In this document: positions 1 through 5,222 of the stretch, one piece after another
Layout of the letters: each line of letters opens with the position of its first letter
Numbering within the stretch: position 1 is the first letter of the stretch
Assembly: GCA_001564255.1 (NCBI GenBank)
Contig: LKNC01000122.1
Location: 1 to 8,033, forward strand
Length of the DNA stretch: 8,033 nucleotides
From: Natrialbaceae archaeon Tc-Br11_E2g1
GTDB taxonomy: Archaea > Halobacteriota > Halobacteria > Halobacteriales > Natrialbaceae
Direction of reading: 5' to 3'
Translations under genes and position numbers: made by a program
The notes under the pieces: model-generated
The model's database searches: none
The model's input: only the letters and a program-made list of their open reading frames with translations
Told to the model about the DNA's origin: nothing

Positions 1-17
1 CCGGTGTCGTCCGTCAT
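1..17 (-). CDS. Start of a leftward gene, truncated by window edge
   Basis: An ATG at 15-17 on the minus strand opens a frame reading MTDDT before the window ends. The protein cannot be identified from five residues. The start is supported by context, not homology: a TTATCC element (minus strand, 42-47) is centred 27.5 bases upstream of the A of the ATG. That is exactly the spacing and hexamer seen before the KH-protein gene in this window, the arrangement expected of a leaderless haloarchaeal mRNA. The Asp-rich beginning also suits a haloarchaeal protein. It lies downstream of, and in the same direction as, the thermosome gene. It could still be a chance ATG. Confidence 0.35.
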
Positions 18-41
18 CAACAGTACGAACAGGACCCACAC

Positions 42-47
42 GGATAA
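42..47 (-). promoter_or_regulatory. TATA-like box for the leftward gene starting at 17
   Basis: The minus strand reads CACTTATCCG here. TTATCC sits 25-30 bases before the start codon at 17, predicting transcription to begin at or next to the ATG. No Shine-Dalgarno sequence is evident between them. The call rests on spacing and on identity with the KH-gene promoter at 2938-2943. Confidence 0.4.
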
Positions 48-73
48 GTGTTGCCTATGAAAGCCGCCTAAAA

Positions 74-104
74 CCATTTGATGGTATGAGTGGGTTTCAA
101 ATGG
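74..104. repeat. Inverted repeat CCATTTGA-N15-TCAAATGG
   Basis: The arms CCATTTGA (74-81) and TCAAATGG (97-104) are perfect 8-base inverted copies separated by 15 bases. A shorter hairpin, ACCAT-TTG-ATGGT (73-85), overlaps the left arm. The repeat lies about 27 bases upstream of the TATA-like box of the leftward gene at 1-17, a plausible place for a regulator to bind. It could equally be part of the 3' region of the thermosome transcript. The function is inferred only from position. Confidence 0.3.
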
Positions 105-172
105 GATTTATCACTCGAGGCCGTAATGGAGCGACGCGGACGACCACTGTTGGTACTACGGGGAATCGAAAC

Positions 173-188
173 GGAAAGAAGAGAAAAG
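173..188 (-). terminator. Pyrimidine/T-rich tract, possible archaeal terminator
   Basis: On the minus strand this is an uninterrupted 16-base pyrimidine run rich in T (CTTTTCTCTTCTTTCC). Archaeal RNA polymerase terminates at T-rich stretches without needing a hairpin, and this one lies about 155 bases past the thermosome stop codon, beyond the hairpin series. It is a candidate end point for that transcript, judged only from composition and position. Confidence 0.3.
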
Positions 189-214
189 CCGACGGCCTGA
201 ACCGCGCTTGTCTC

Positions 215-280
215 GCGGGTCACTGCGTTCCCCGCTCGACTTTCCGCGGCTCTCGCTCGTGATACTCGCTCCGAGCCGCG
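215..280. repeat. Two successive GC-rich hairpins in intergenic spacer
   Basis: The first hairpin pairs GCGGG (215-219) with CCCGC (231-235). The second pairs CGCGGCTC (245-252) with GAGCCGCG (273-280), a perfect 8-base stem over a 20-base loop rich in CTCG motifs. From general familiarity with haloarchaeal genomes, spacers of this style recur between genes, so this may be a dispersed intergenic element. A genome-wide count would be needed to show that. Confidence 0.4.
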
Positions 281-293
281 CCTACATCGCCTT

Positions 294-344
294 GGCCGAG
301 GAAACCTCGGCCGTGCAATGAAGTTGCTCCTGACGTCGCAACTT
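294..344 (-). terminator. Tandem hairpins directly after the thermosome stop
   Basis: Reading leftward from the stop codon, the first hairpin pairs 338-344 with 321-327 (AAGTTGC/GCAACTT, 7 bp, 10-base loop) and includes part of the TAA stop at 343-345. The second pairs GGCCGAGG (294-301) with CCTCGGCC (305-312), a perfect 8-bp stem with a 3-base loop. Both stems are exact. Such structures could mark the 3' end or protect the mRNA from exonucleases. Neither is followed at once by a strong T-run, so simple intrinsic termination here is not certain. Confidence 0.45.
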
Positions 345-2034
345 ACATTGCGCCGCCCATGCCACCCATGCCGCCCATGCCGCCCATGCCGCCGCCCATG
401 CCGCCTGGGCCGCCGGCCGGCATGTCGTCGTCATCGTCGTCGTCGACCTGTCCGCCCTTGAGGTCGCCGGCGGCGATGACGTCGTCGATTCGAAGCAACA
501 TGACGGCCGCCTCGGTGGCGCTCTCGATGGCCTGGGTCTTCACGCGCAGGGGCTCGTAGACGCCTTCTTCGGCCATGTCGATCGTGTCGCCGGTGTAGGC
601 GTCCAGTCCGGCAGCGGCGTTGCCGCCGTCGTGAGCGCTGCGAAGCTCGACGAGGGAGTCGATGGGATCGAGGCCGGCGTTCTCCGCGAGCGTGCGCGGG
701 ATGACCTCGAGGGCGTCGGCGAACGCCTCGACGGCGAGCTGTTCGCGGCCACCGACGGAGTCGGCGTAGTCACGCAGGGCAAGCGAGAGTTCGACCTCGG
801 GTGCGCCGCCGCCGGCGAGCACCTTGCCGTCCTCGATGGTCGTACGGACGACGCCCAGCGAGTCCTCGATGGCACGGTCGATCTCGTCGATGACGTGTTC
901 GGTGCCACCACGGAGGATGAGGGTGACGGACTTCGCGTCCTCGACGTCCTCGATGAAGATGCGCTGGTCGCCGGCGACGTCTTGCTGGGCGACGTTCCCG
1001 GCGAAACCGAGGTCGTCCTCGGTGATATCGGAGACGCTCGAGACCGCCGTCGCGCCGGTCGCACGGGCGATCTGTCCCGCGTCGGAGTCTTTCACACGGC
1101 GGACCGCGAGGATCCCCTCCTGGGCGAGGAAGTGCTGGGCCATGTCGTCGATACCGCCGTCGACGAAGACGGCGTCGACACCGACCTCGACGAGCTGGTC
1201 GACCATCTCCTGGAGCTGGGCTTCCTCACGCTGGAGGAACTCCTCGAGTTGGTCCGGGTCGGTGACCGAAACCTCGGTGTCGATCTCGGTTTCTTTGACC
1301 TCCAGGGCGTCGTCGACGATCGCCACGTTGGCGTCCTCGACGAAGTAGGGCATGTTCTCGGAGACGCGCTCTTTGTCGACGATGACGCCCTCGACGAGTT
1401 CTGATTCGTCGATCGAGCCGCCGACGACTTTCTCGACGGCGACGTTGTCCGTGTCGATACCCTCCTCGTCTGCGACCGCTTGCACGGCGTCGACGACCAG
1501 GGAAGCGAGCTGGTCTTTCGCGTTCTCGGCACCTTTGCCCGTCATCGCCGTCGCGGCGATCTGGGTGAGGATCTCCTCGTCGTCGGCGTCGACGTCGACG
1601 GCGATCTCCTCGAGTTCCTCGCGGGCCTGTTCGGCGGCCTGTCGATACCCCTGGGCGAGCGTCGAGGCGTGGATATCCTGTTCGATCAGTTCCTCGGCGC
1701 GTTTGAGCAGTTCACCCGCGACGACGACGGCGCTCGTGGTGCCGTCGCCGACCTCGTCTTCTTGAGTCTCGCTTACCTCGACGATCATGTTCGCCGCCGG
1801 GTGGTCGATGTCCATCTCCCGGAGGAGCGTGACGCCGTCGTTCGTGACGACGACGTTGCCCGTCGAGTCGACGAGCATCTTGTCCATGCCTTTCGGGCCG
1901 AGTGTCGTCCGTACGGCCTCGGTGACGGCCTTCCCGGCCGTGATGTTCATCGACTGGGCGTCTTTTCCTGACGTTCGCTGGCTGTCTTCGGAGAGAACGA
2001 TGAGGGGCTGGTTGCCCATCTGCTGTTGTGCCAT
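343..2034 (-). CDS. thsA: Thermosome subunit (group II chaperonin)
   Basis: Encodes a 563-residue subunit of the archaeal thermosome, the cytosolic double-ring chaperonin that folds proteins in an ATP-driven cycle. Visible family motifs are [10 protein letters not shown] (44-53), NDGVTLL (65-71) and GDGTTS (96-101) in the ATP-binding equatorial domain, RGGT (375-378), and AGGGAPE (407-413) where the chain returns to the equatorial domain. The length is typical of the family. The C-terminus carries seven consecutive Asp (531-537) and a Gly-Met tail (541-563), as in other haloarchaeal chaperonins. I chose the ATG at 2034 ([10 protein letters not shown]); the frame stays open upstream to 2238, but that part is neither acidic nor conserved-looking and would read through the promoter. 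Haloarchaea usually have several paralogues. The KH gene immediately upstream suggests the cct1-type one, but the symbol is approximate. Confidence 0.97.
   Translation of the reverse strand: MAQQQMGNQPLIVLSEDSQRTSGKDAQSMNITAGKAVTEAVRTTLGPKGMDKMLVDSTGNVVVTNDGVTLLREMDIDHPAANMIVEVSETQEDEVGDGTTSAVVVAGELLKRAEELIEQDIHASTLAQGYRQAAEQAREELEEIAVDVDADDEEILTQIAATAMTGKGAENAKDQLASLVVDAVQAVADEEGIDTDNVAVEKVVGGSIDESELVEGVIVDKERVSENMPYFVEDANVAIVDDALEVKETEIDTEVSVTDPDQLEEFLQREEAQLQEMVDQLVEVGVDAVFVDGGIDDMAQHFLAQEGILAVRRVKDSDAGQIARATGATAVSSVSDITEDDLGFAGNVAQQDVAGDQRIFIEDVEDAKSVTLILRGGTEHVIDEIDRAIEDSLGVVRTTIEDGKVLAGGGAPEVELSLALRDYADSVGGREQLAVEAFADALEVIPRTLAENAGLDPIDSLVELRSAHDGGNAAAGLDAYTGDTIDMAEEGVYEPLRVKTQAIESATEAAVMLLRIDDVIAAGDLKGGQVDDDDDDDMPAGGPGGMGGGMGGMGGMGGMGGAM
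346..414 (-). repeat. In-gene tandem repeat encoding the Gly-Met tail
   Basis: The 3' end of the thermosome gene is a degenerate tandem array, largely of 9-base units (CATGCCGCC on the plus strand) encoding Gly-Gly-Met. It makes up the last 23 residues. Such tails are known in haloarchaeal and other group II/GroEL chaperonins and project into the ring cavity. Near-identical units make the copy number prone to slippage. Confidence 0.85.
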
Positions 2035-2062
2035 GGTAGGAGAGTGATTGATTGTTATTCTA

Positions 2063-2075
2063 TATAAAATATTCG
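2063..2075 (-). promoter_or_regulatory. Thermosome promoter: CGAA BRE plus TTTATA TATA box
   Basis: On the minus strand the sequence reads CGAATATTTTATATAG. TTTATA occupies 2063-2068, centred 31.5 bases upstream of the ATG, predicting a leader of only about 4-5 bases. CGAA at 2072-2075 fills the TFB-recognition position. As I recall, the heat-inducible cct1 promoter of Haloferax volcanii likewise depends on a TTTATA box and an upstream CGAA, so heat-shock control is a reasonable inference. This is the most AT-rich short stretch in the window. Confidence 0.75.
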
Positions 2076-2355
2076 GTACTGGCTCTACTGAACCCGACAA
2101 ACCGACGGGGAAAGTCGCTCTATTTGTGACGAAAAACCGGCCGTTTATTTGACTTGGGTATCCCGTATCCGGTAAGGCCGAATGGAGCTTCATCCGGTGA
2201 GACAGTATCGGGGTTCGCCAGTTTGTCGTGGAAGACACCCCTTCGAAGAGTCGAACAGAGTGGGAAAAGCAAGGGACGACCTCGAGTCCCCGTCCGGGGG
2301 CACACCGAGGTGGTGGCCACTGACCGTTGCCGATCGAGGAGGTGGGAGGGACCGA
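2076..2355. other. Intergenic region upstream of thermosome, no gene seen
   Basis: Nothing coding is convincing here. Open frames on both strands (for example plus 2182-2508 and minus 2120-2320) lack the third-position GC bias and acidity of the neighbouring genes. Small features are a 10-base direct repeat ATCCGGTRAG at 2167-2176 and 2192-2201 (25-base period), a short CCCC-N4-GGGG hairpin at 2288-2299 with TTTT on the minus strand at 2265-2268, which may end the KH transcript, and a TTTATTT stretch at 2144-2150 with no gene correctly spaced from it. Confidence 0.55.
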
Positions 2356-2913
2356 TCAGGACTGGCCACCGGGGAACCGGTGGTACTGCATCCCCTGGCG
2401 TTTCATCTCGTTGTGGCGCTCTTCGAGGAACGAGTAGACGGTACCGTGTGGCGCGCCCTCGAGGATCATCTCGGCGGCCGTGCGGACGGCTTCGACTTGC
2501 CGGGGTGAGCCGATAGCGCCAAGCGTCGACCCGTAGATGACGACCGACGCGCCGGTGAGCTCTTCCATCAGTTCGCGGGTCCGCCCACCTTCGCCGATGA
2601 GTCGCCCTTTCTTGCGTTTCATGTCGTTTTTGTTCCGGGCGGCGGCGTCGATGTCGACCAGGTCGAACATCATCATCTCGTCTTCGAGGAGCGTCAGTGC
2701 GTCCTCGGGAGCGAAGCCACGGCCGATCGCCTGGACGATCTCCGGTCCCTTGAGGCCCCGAACCGGATCACCGACGGTTTCGATCGCCACCGAGCCGTTC
2801 TCCGAATCGATGTCGAGGCGTACCTCCGCCTGTGTTTCGATCTCGCGCATCGTCTCGCCACCCTCGCCGATGAGAACGCCGATGCGGTCCTGCGGAATCT
2901 TCACGTGCTGCAT
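2356..2913 (-). CDS. KH-domain RNA-binding protein, archaeal Dim2/Pno1 type
   Basis: A 185-residue protein with two KH domains, each marked by the RNA-contacting loop GEGG: IGEGGE at 15-20 and LIGEGGRT at 105-112. This is the layout of the archaeal Dim2/Pno1-like family. In eukaryotes Dim2/Pno1 binds pre-18S rRNA near its 3' end and works with Rio kinases and the Nob1 nuclease; the archaeal relatives are thought to act in 16S rRNA 3'-end maturation, perhaps with translation initiation factors. The N-terminus (MQHVKIPQDRIG) begins straight into the first KH fold, so the ATG at 2913 is sound. It has its own promoter and probably no leader. In haloarchaea I would expect rio1 and eif1A just upstream; here a sugar kinase lies there instead. 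The molecular role is inferred from the family. Confidence 0.9.
   Translation of the reverse strand: MQHVKIPQDRIGVLIGEGGETMREIETQAEVRLDIDSENGSVAIETVGDPVRGLKGPEIVQAIGRGFAPEDALTLLEDEMMMFDLVDIDAAARNKNDMKRKKGRLIGEGGRTRELMEELTGASVVIYGSTLGAIGSPRQVEAVRTAAEMILEGAPHGTVYSFLEERHNEMKRQGMQYHRFPGGQS
2366..2383 (-). other. Hairpin within the 3' end of the KH gene
   Basis: CCACCGG (2366-2372) and CCGGTGG (2377-2383) form a perfect 7-bp stem over a 4-base loop, eight bases before the KH stop codon. An alternative pairing joins the same bases (TGGCCACC, 2363-2370) to GGTGGCCA (2312-2319) across the stop, so the two folds would exclude each other. It may be a 3'-end structure or a by-product of Pro-Gly-Gly codons. 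Confidence 0.3.
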
Positions 2914-2937
2914 ATACCCCGAATACTGGCTCGGATA

Positions 2938-2943
2938 GGATAA
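2938..2943 (-). promoter_or_regulatory. TATA-like box of the KH-protein gene
   Basis: TTATCC on the minus strand is centred 27.5 bases before the ATG at 2913, giving a predicted leaderless mRNA. It lies in the 91-base gap after the sugar kinase gene, so the KH gene can be transcribed independently. Confidence 0.55.
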
Positions 2944-3004
2944 GGCCTTGGTAGCGTCTCGAGGTGTGTGAGCACAGTTCGTGACGGCTGCTGGTCCCCG
3001 ACGG

Positions 3005-3958
3005 CTACCGCGAGATCACCTCGTTTCGTCCCTCGACGACCGCATCTACCTCCGATTTCGTGACGAGCGCGACGTCTCCCGGTACTGTGCGTTTCAGCGC
3101 CGCAGTCGCCGATGCGTACTCGAGGGCCCGTGGAACGTCGTCGCCGGCGAGTCGGCGGGCGAGGAAGGCCCCCGCGAAGGCGTCGCCGGTTCCGATCGGG
3201 TTTAGCGTGTCGGTGTCGTAGACAGCGTGGTCGTGGACGACGTTGTCGTGCCAGGCGAGTGCTCCCTGTTCGCCACGCGTGACGACGACGGTGGTAAAGT
3301 CGAACTGCGAGGCGAGTTTGTGGGCGAGCTGGCGGGGATCGCCCTCGAAGCCGAGCACCTCGCGTGCGTCCCTGGCGGCGATGAAGAGGACGTCGATCCC
3401 GTGAAAGAGCGGCGTCAGCGTCTCGCGGGCCTCCTCTGGGCTCCAGAGCTTTCGACGGTAGTTGAGGTCGAAGGCCGTCGTCGTCCCGCTTCTCCGTGCG
3501 GCCTTGAGCATCTCCGTCGTCGTCTCTTGCAACCGTTCGGAGAGCGCCGGGGTGATCCCCGTGGTAAAGAACACCCGGGCGTCCTGGAGCACCGAGACGT
3601 CGAACTCCTGGGGTCGTGCCGTCGTGACCGCCGAGTCAACCCGGTCGTAGATCACGTTCGTCCCACGGGGGCGACCACCGTGTTCTAAGTAGTAGACGCC
3701 CTGTCTGCCCTCCCTACACCAGACGACCTCCGTCTCGATGCCGTACCCCTCGAGTTCGGCGACGACACGGCGCCCGAGCGGCGAGTCGGGGAGCTTCGAG
3801 AGCCAGGTCGCCGTCGTCCCCAGTCGGGCCGCTGCCACGGCGACGTTACTCTCTGCCCCCGCTGCACGGACCTCGAACTCGTCTGTCGACTCGATGCGTT
3901 CGTTCCCCGGCGGCGAGAGCCTGAGCATCGTCTCGCCGAACGTGACGATGTCGCTCAC
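3005..3958 (-). CDS. kdgK: PfkB-family sugar kinase, probable KDG kinase
   Basis: A 317-residue ribokinase/PfkB-family kinase, probably phosphorylating 2-keto-3-deoxygluconate (and perhaps the galactonate form) with ATP to KDPG, the kinase step of the semi-phosphorylative Entner-Doudoroff route used by haloarchaea. Visible motifs are the N-terminal FGETMLRLSPPGNE (7-20), substrate-side GAESNVA (34-40), FDLNYR (163-168), and the nucleotide/catalytic signature NPIGTGDAFAGAF (253-265) with D259 as the catalytic base. The N-terminal pattern is closest to KDG kinases, but other PfkB sugars cannot be excluded. I chose the GTG at 3958 (reading MSDIVTFGE) because GAGGTG lies six bases upstream and the family starts there; in-frame GTGs at 3967 and 4006 are alternatives. 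The frame is open to 4330 but only as a shadow of rtcA. A mini-ORF overlaps the start. Confidence 0.88.
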   Translation of the reverse strand: MSDIVTFGETMLRLSPPGNERIESTDEFEVRAAGAESNVAVAAARLGTTATWLSKLPDSPLGRRVVAELEGYGIETEVVWCREGRQGVYYLEHGGRPRGTNVIYDRVDSAVTTARPQEFDVSVLQDARVFFTTGITPALSERLQETTTEMLKAARRSGTTTAFDLNYRRKLWSPEEARETLTPLFHGIDVLFIAARDAREVLGFEGDPRQLAHKLASQFDFTTVVVTRGEQGALAWHDNVVHDHAVYDTDTLNPIGTGDAFAGAFLARRLAGDDVPRALEYASATAALKRTVPGDVALVTKSEVDAVVEGRNEVISR

Positions 3959-3999
3959 GGTGCCCACCTCGAGATCGCGGTAGCGTTCGTCGTGATCAT
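3955..3999 (-). CDS. Possible 14-residue leader peptide before the sugar kinase
   Basis: The first ATG after the kinase promoter opens a 14-codon frame, MITTNATAISRWAP, whose TGA overlaps the kinase GTG start as GTGA. The ATG is centred about 27 bases from the TATA-like box, the spacing of the leaderless genes nearby, so this ATG would sit at the very 5' end of the mRNA. The kinase's Shine-Dalgarno sequence lies inside this mini-ORF. Translation of the peptide could therefore couple to, or compete with, kinase initiation. No homology is recognised; it may simply be untranslated leader. Confidence 0.35.
   Translation of the reverse strand: MITTNATAISRWAP
3965..3970 (-). promoter_or_regulatory. 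Shine-Dalgarno sequence deciding the kinase GTG start
   Basis: GAGGTG on the minus strand matches the archaeal anti-Shine-Dalgarno consensus (AGGAGGTGATC) over six bases and is spaced six bases from the GTG at 3958. It is the only well-placed ribosome binding site I see before a called start in this window, consistent with this being a leadered mRNA of roughly 41 bases. Confidence 0.55.
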
Positions 4000-4023
4000 A
4001 GTTCACACAACGGGCGGACGTGC

Positions 4024-4029
4024 AATAAG
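4024..4029 (-). promoter_or_regulatory. TATA-like box of the sugar kinase transcript
   Basis: CTTATT on the minus strand (within ACTTATTG) lies just after the rtcA stop codon. It predicts a transcription start near 3999, the first base of the mini-ORF, so the kinase can be transcribed apart from rtcA. Confidence 0.5.
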
Positions 4030-4037
4030 TAGTGGCG

Positions 4038-5060
4038 TCATCTCCCCGTTCGCTCACAGCAGACCGTCCGTGTCCCCTCCTCGAGGTCGATCGCCACTCC
4101 GAACTCTTCGAGTAACGCGAGGCTCGTCCGGACGTGTTCTGTGACCGCCGGGAGCCGGACCCGGCCGCCTGCGAGTGCGAGGAAAACGAGCAACTGATCG
4201 CCGAGGTGTTCGTCGACGGGTGTGTCCCCTTCGAAAAACCGGTTTGTGGCGTCTGCGGCGTCCTCGCCGACGTCTTCGGCGGGTTTGCCACGCTCACCAA
4301 GCGCCGAAAAGCCCGCGAGGCTGTCCCCACAGTCGACCCGGATCACGACCGCCGAGCCCGGACCCGGGCTGGCCGAGGTGACCTCGACGCGTTCTGCCAC
4401 TTCGAGGCCCTCGCTCTCGAGGTCCAGCCGTTCGAGTGCCCCCTCGGCCTGTCGGTGGGCGACGCCCCGGTCGGCCAGCGCGTCGGCTTCCGTCGAGTAG
4501 ATCCGGACGGCCTCGAGGCCGCCCCGCTCCTCGAGGTCGATGGGCTCGGGGGTCGACGGGCCGAGGTGGAGCGTGGCCTCCCCGCCGCCCTCGGGGTAAA
4601 AGCCACGGTGGGAGACCTCGACGGTCGCGTCGAGGCCGTGACGACACAGAAGGGGCAGTTTCACGTACCGGAGGTAATCGAGTGGCGGCGACCACTTCAC
4701 GTCGGTCCCGCCGGTGACCGTCACCGACAGCCGCGAGGAGAGACGCGTGGCGAGCGGCATCAGGGCGTCGAAGAGCAGCGTGACGCTTCCGGCGGTACCG
4801 ATGTCGACGCTGTAGCGTCCCCCCGAGATCCCCGCCGGATCGAAGGTCACCGTCCGCGATCCGACATCGGTTCCCGAGAGTTCGGCGTCACAGACCGTCG
4901 CCATCGTCTCGAGGGCCGCGAGGTGTTGTGGACGGAGTCCGGGTGTCGACCGTCCACCACGGACGTTCTCGATCCGGACCGGCCGGTCTTCCAGTGCCGA
5001 CAGGGAGAGTGCCGTCCGCACGAACTGGCCGCCGGCGTCCGCGCCGTCTAGCTCGAGCAT
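4038..5060 (-). CDS. rtcA: RNA 3'-terminal phosphate cyclase
   Basis: A 340-residue RtcA, which uses ATP to turn an RNA 3'-phosphate into a 2',3'-cyclic phosphate through a covalent enzyme-AMP intermediate, linked to RNA end repair. Visible family features are the N-terminal DGADAGGQFVRTALSLSAL (5-23), IENVRGGR...GLRPQHL (30-47), SVDIGTAGSVTL (84-95), GGTDVKWSPP (117-126), GFYPEGGG (153-160), and EHLGDQLL (284-291), where H285 matches the histidine that E. coli RtcA adenylates (H309). The usual EGGGQ of the N-terminal motif reads DAGGQ here. The ATG at 5060 starts the fold at once (MLELDGAD) and is spaced correctly from a TATA-like box; the open frame upstream to 5162 crosses that promoter and is not used. 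Residue 4 is a rare CTA Leu codon. No rtcB ligase gene lies nearby. Confidence 0.93.
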   Translation of the reverse strand: MLELDGADAGGQFVRTALSLSALEDRPVRIENVRGGRSTPGLRPQHLAALETMATVCDAELSGTDVGSRTVTFDPAGISGGRYSVDIGTAGSVTLLFDALMPLATRLSSRLSVTVTGGTDVKWSPPLDYLRYVKLPLLCRHGLDATVEVSHRGFYPEGGGEATLHLGPSTPEPIDLEERGGLEAVRIYSTEADALADRGVAHRQAEGALERLDLESEGLEVAERVEVTSASPGPGSAVVIRVDCGDSLAGFSALGERGKPAEDVGEDAADATNRFFEGDTPVDEHLGDQLLVFLALAGGRVRLPAVTEHVRTSLALLEEFGVAIDLEEGTRTVCCERTGR

Positions 5061-5084
5061 GTGTCTGGGTTCTTGGGTAGGGCT

Positions 5085-5090
5085 GAAATA
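5085..5090 (-). promoter_or_regulatory. TATA-like box of rtcA
   Basis: TATTTC on the minus strand is centred 27.5 bases upstream of the rtcA ATG at 5060, so the message is probably leaderless. The hexamer is a weaker TATA match than the other boxes in the window. Confidence 0.45.
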
Positions 5091-5120
5091 GCTGTGTGCT
5101 AGGTCGGTGTCTCGACCGTC

Positions 5121-5151
5121 CCGTCTCTCCACCCGGGCGCCCGGAAGACGG
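5121..5151. repeat. Nested palindrome between divergent rtcA and kinase promoters
   Basis: CCGGGCGCCCGG (5133-5144) is a perfect 12-base palindrome, flanked by inverted hexamers CCGTCT (5121-5126) and AGACGG (5146-5151). Its centre, 5138.5, is within 3 bases of the midpoint between the rtcA and histidine-kinase start codons. This is a natural place for a regulator affecting both promoters, though no binding protein is recognised. Confidence 0.4.
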
Positions 5152-5174
5152 AGACTGGTCAACGTACGAGACTG
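5151..5174 (+). repeat. Direct repeat GAGACTG, 17-base period
   Basis: GAGACTG occurs at 5151-5157 and 5168-5174, ending 17 bases before the kinase TATA-like box. Tandem sites upstream of a TATA/BRE can be activator sites in archaea. Seven-base repeats are short, so chance is possible. Confidence 0.25.
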
Positions 5175-5191
5175 CCCAACATACTGTGGTT

Positions 5192-5197
5192 TTATCT
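5192..5197 (+). promoter_or_regulatory. TATA-like box of the histidine kinase gene
   Basis: TTATCT within GGTTTTATCTCC is centred 28.5 bases upstream of the ATG at 5223, predicting an essentially leaderless mRNA. Confidence 0.6.
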
Positions 5198-5222
5198 CCG
5201 ACTAGCTCCTTTCCAGGGAACG

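Larger units (their letters stand above)
18..342. other. Gene-free region between thermosome and next leftward gene
   Basis: I see no convincing gene in these 325 bases. The longest open stretch, on the plus strand at 101-262, would encode a basic Arg-rich peptide of 53 residues without haloarchaeal acidity or third-position GC bias, so I do not call it. What the region holds is a TATA-like box (42-47), an inverted repeat (74-104), a 16-base all-purine run (173-188, pyrimidine on the minus strand), and successive hairpins at 215-235, 245-280 and 294-312. A fourth hairpin at 321-344 runs into the thermosome stop codon. Confidence 0.6.

Noticed and set aside
101..262. Rightward 53-residue frame in the left intergenic region
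   Set aside because: The peptide is Arg/Thr-rich and basic, unlike haloarchaeal proteins, and it overlaps intergenic hairpins; no promoter is correctly placed.
631..1404. Long acidic-looking rightward frame antisense to the thermosome gene
   Set aside because: This is the usual shadow of a GC-rich haloarchaeal gene: antisense codons mirror Asp/Glu/Val usage and look acidic. The opposite strand carries unmistakable chaperonin motifs.
2035..2238. N-terminal extension of the thermosome frame
   Set aside because: It would translate through the TATA/BRE region; the residues are not acidic, while [10 protein letters not shown] is the normal chaperonin start.
2182..2508. Rightward 108-codon frame upstream of the thermosome, near a TTTATTT box
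   Set aside because: It has no third-position GC bias, is basic rather than acidic, its second half is antisense to the KH gene, and the box is about 35 bases from the ATG, too far for the leaderless spacing seen elsewhere.
3959..4330. N-terminal extension of the sugar kinase frame
   Set aside because: It runs antiparallel-free but in a different frame over rtcA codons, is basic and Ser/Arg-rich, and the family start is at MSDIVTFGE with a well-spaced Shine-Dalgarno sequence.
4134..5051. 305-codon rightward frame antisense to rtcA
   Set aside because: It is a shadow of rtcA; no promoter or recognisable domain, and it fills only the interval of the real gene.
5061..5162. N-terminal extension of the rtcA frame
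   Set aside because: It crosses the rtcA TATA-like box and the divergent palindrome; the RtcA fold starts directly at MLELDGAD.
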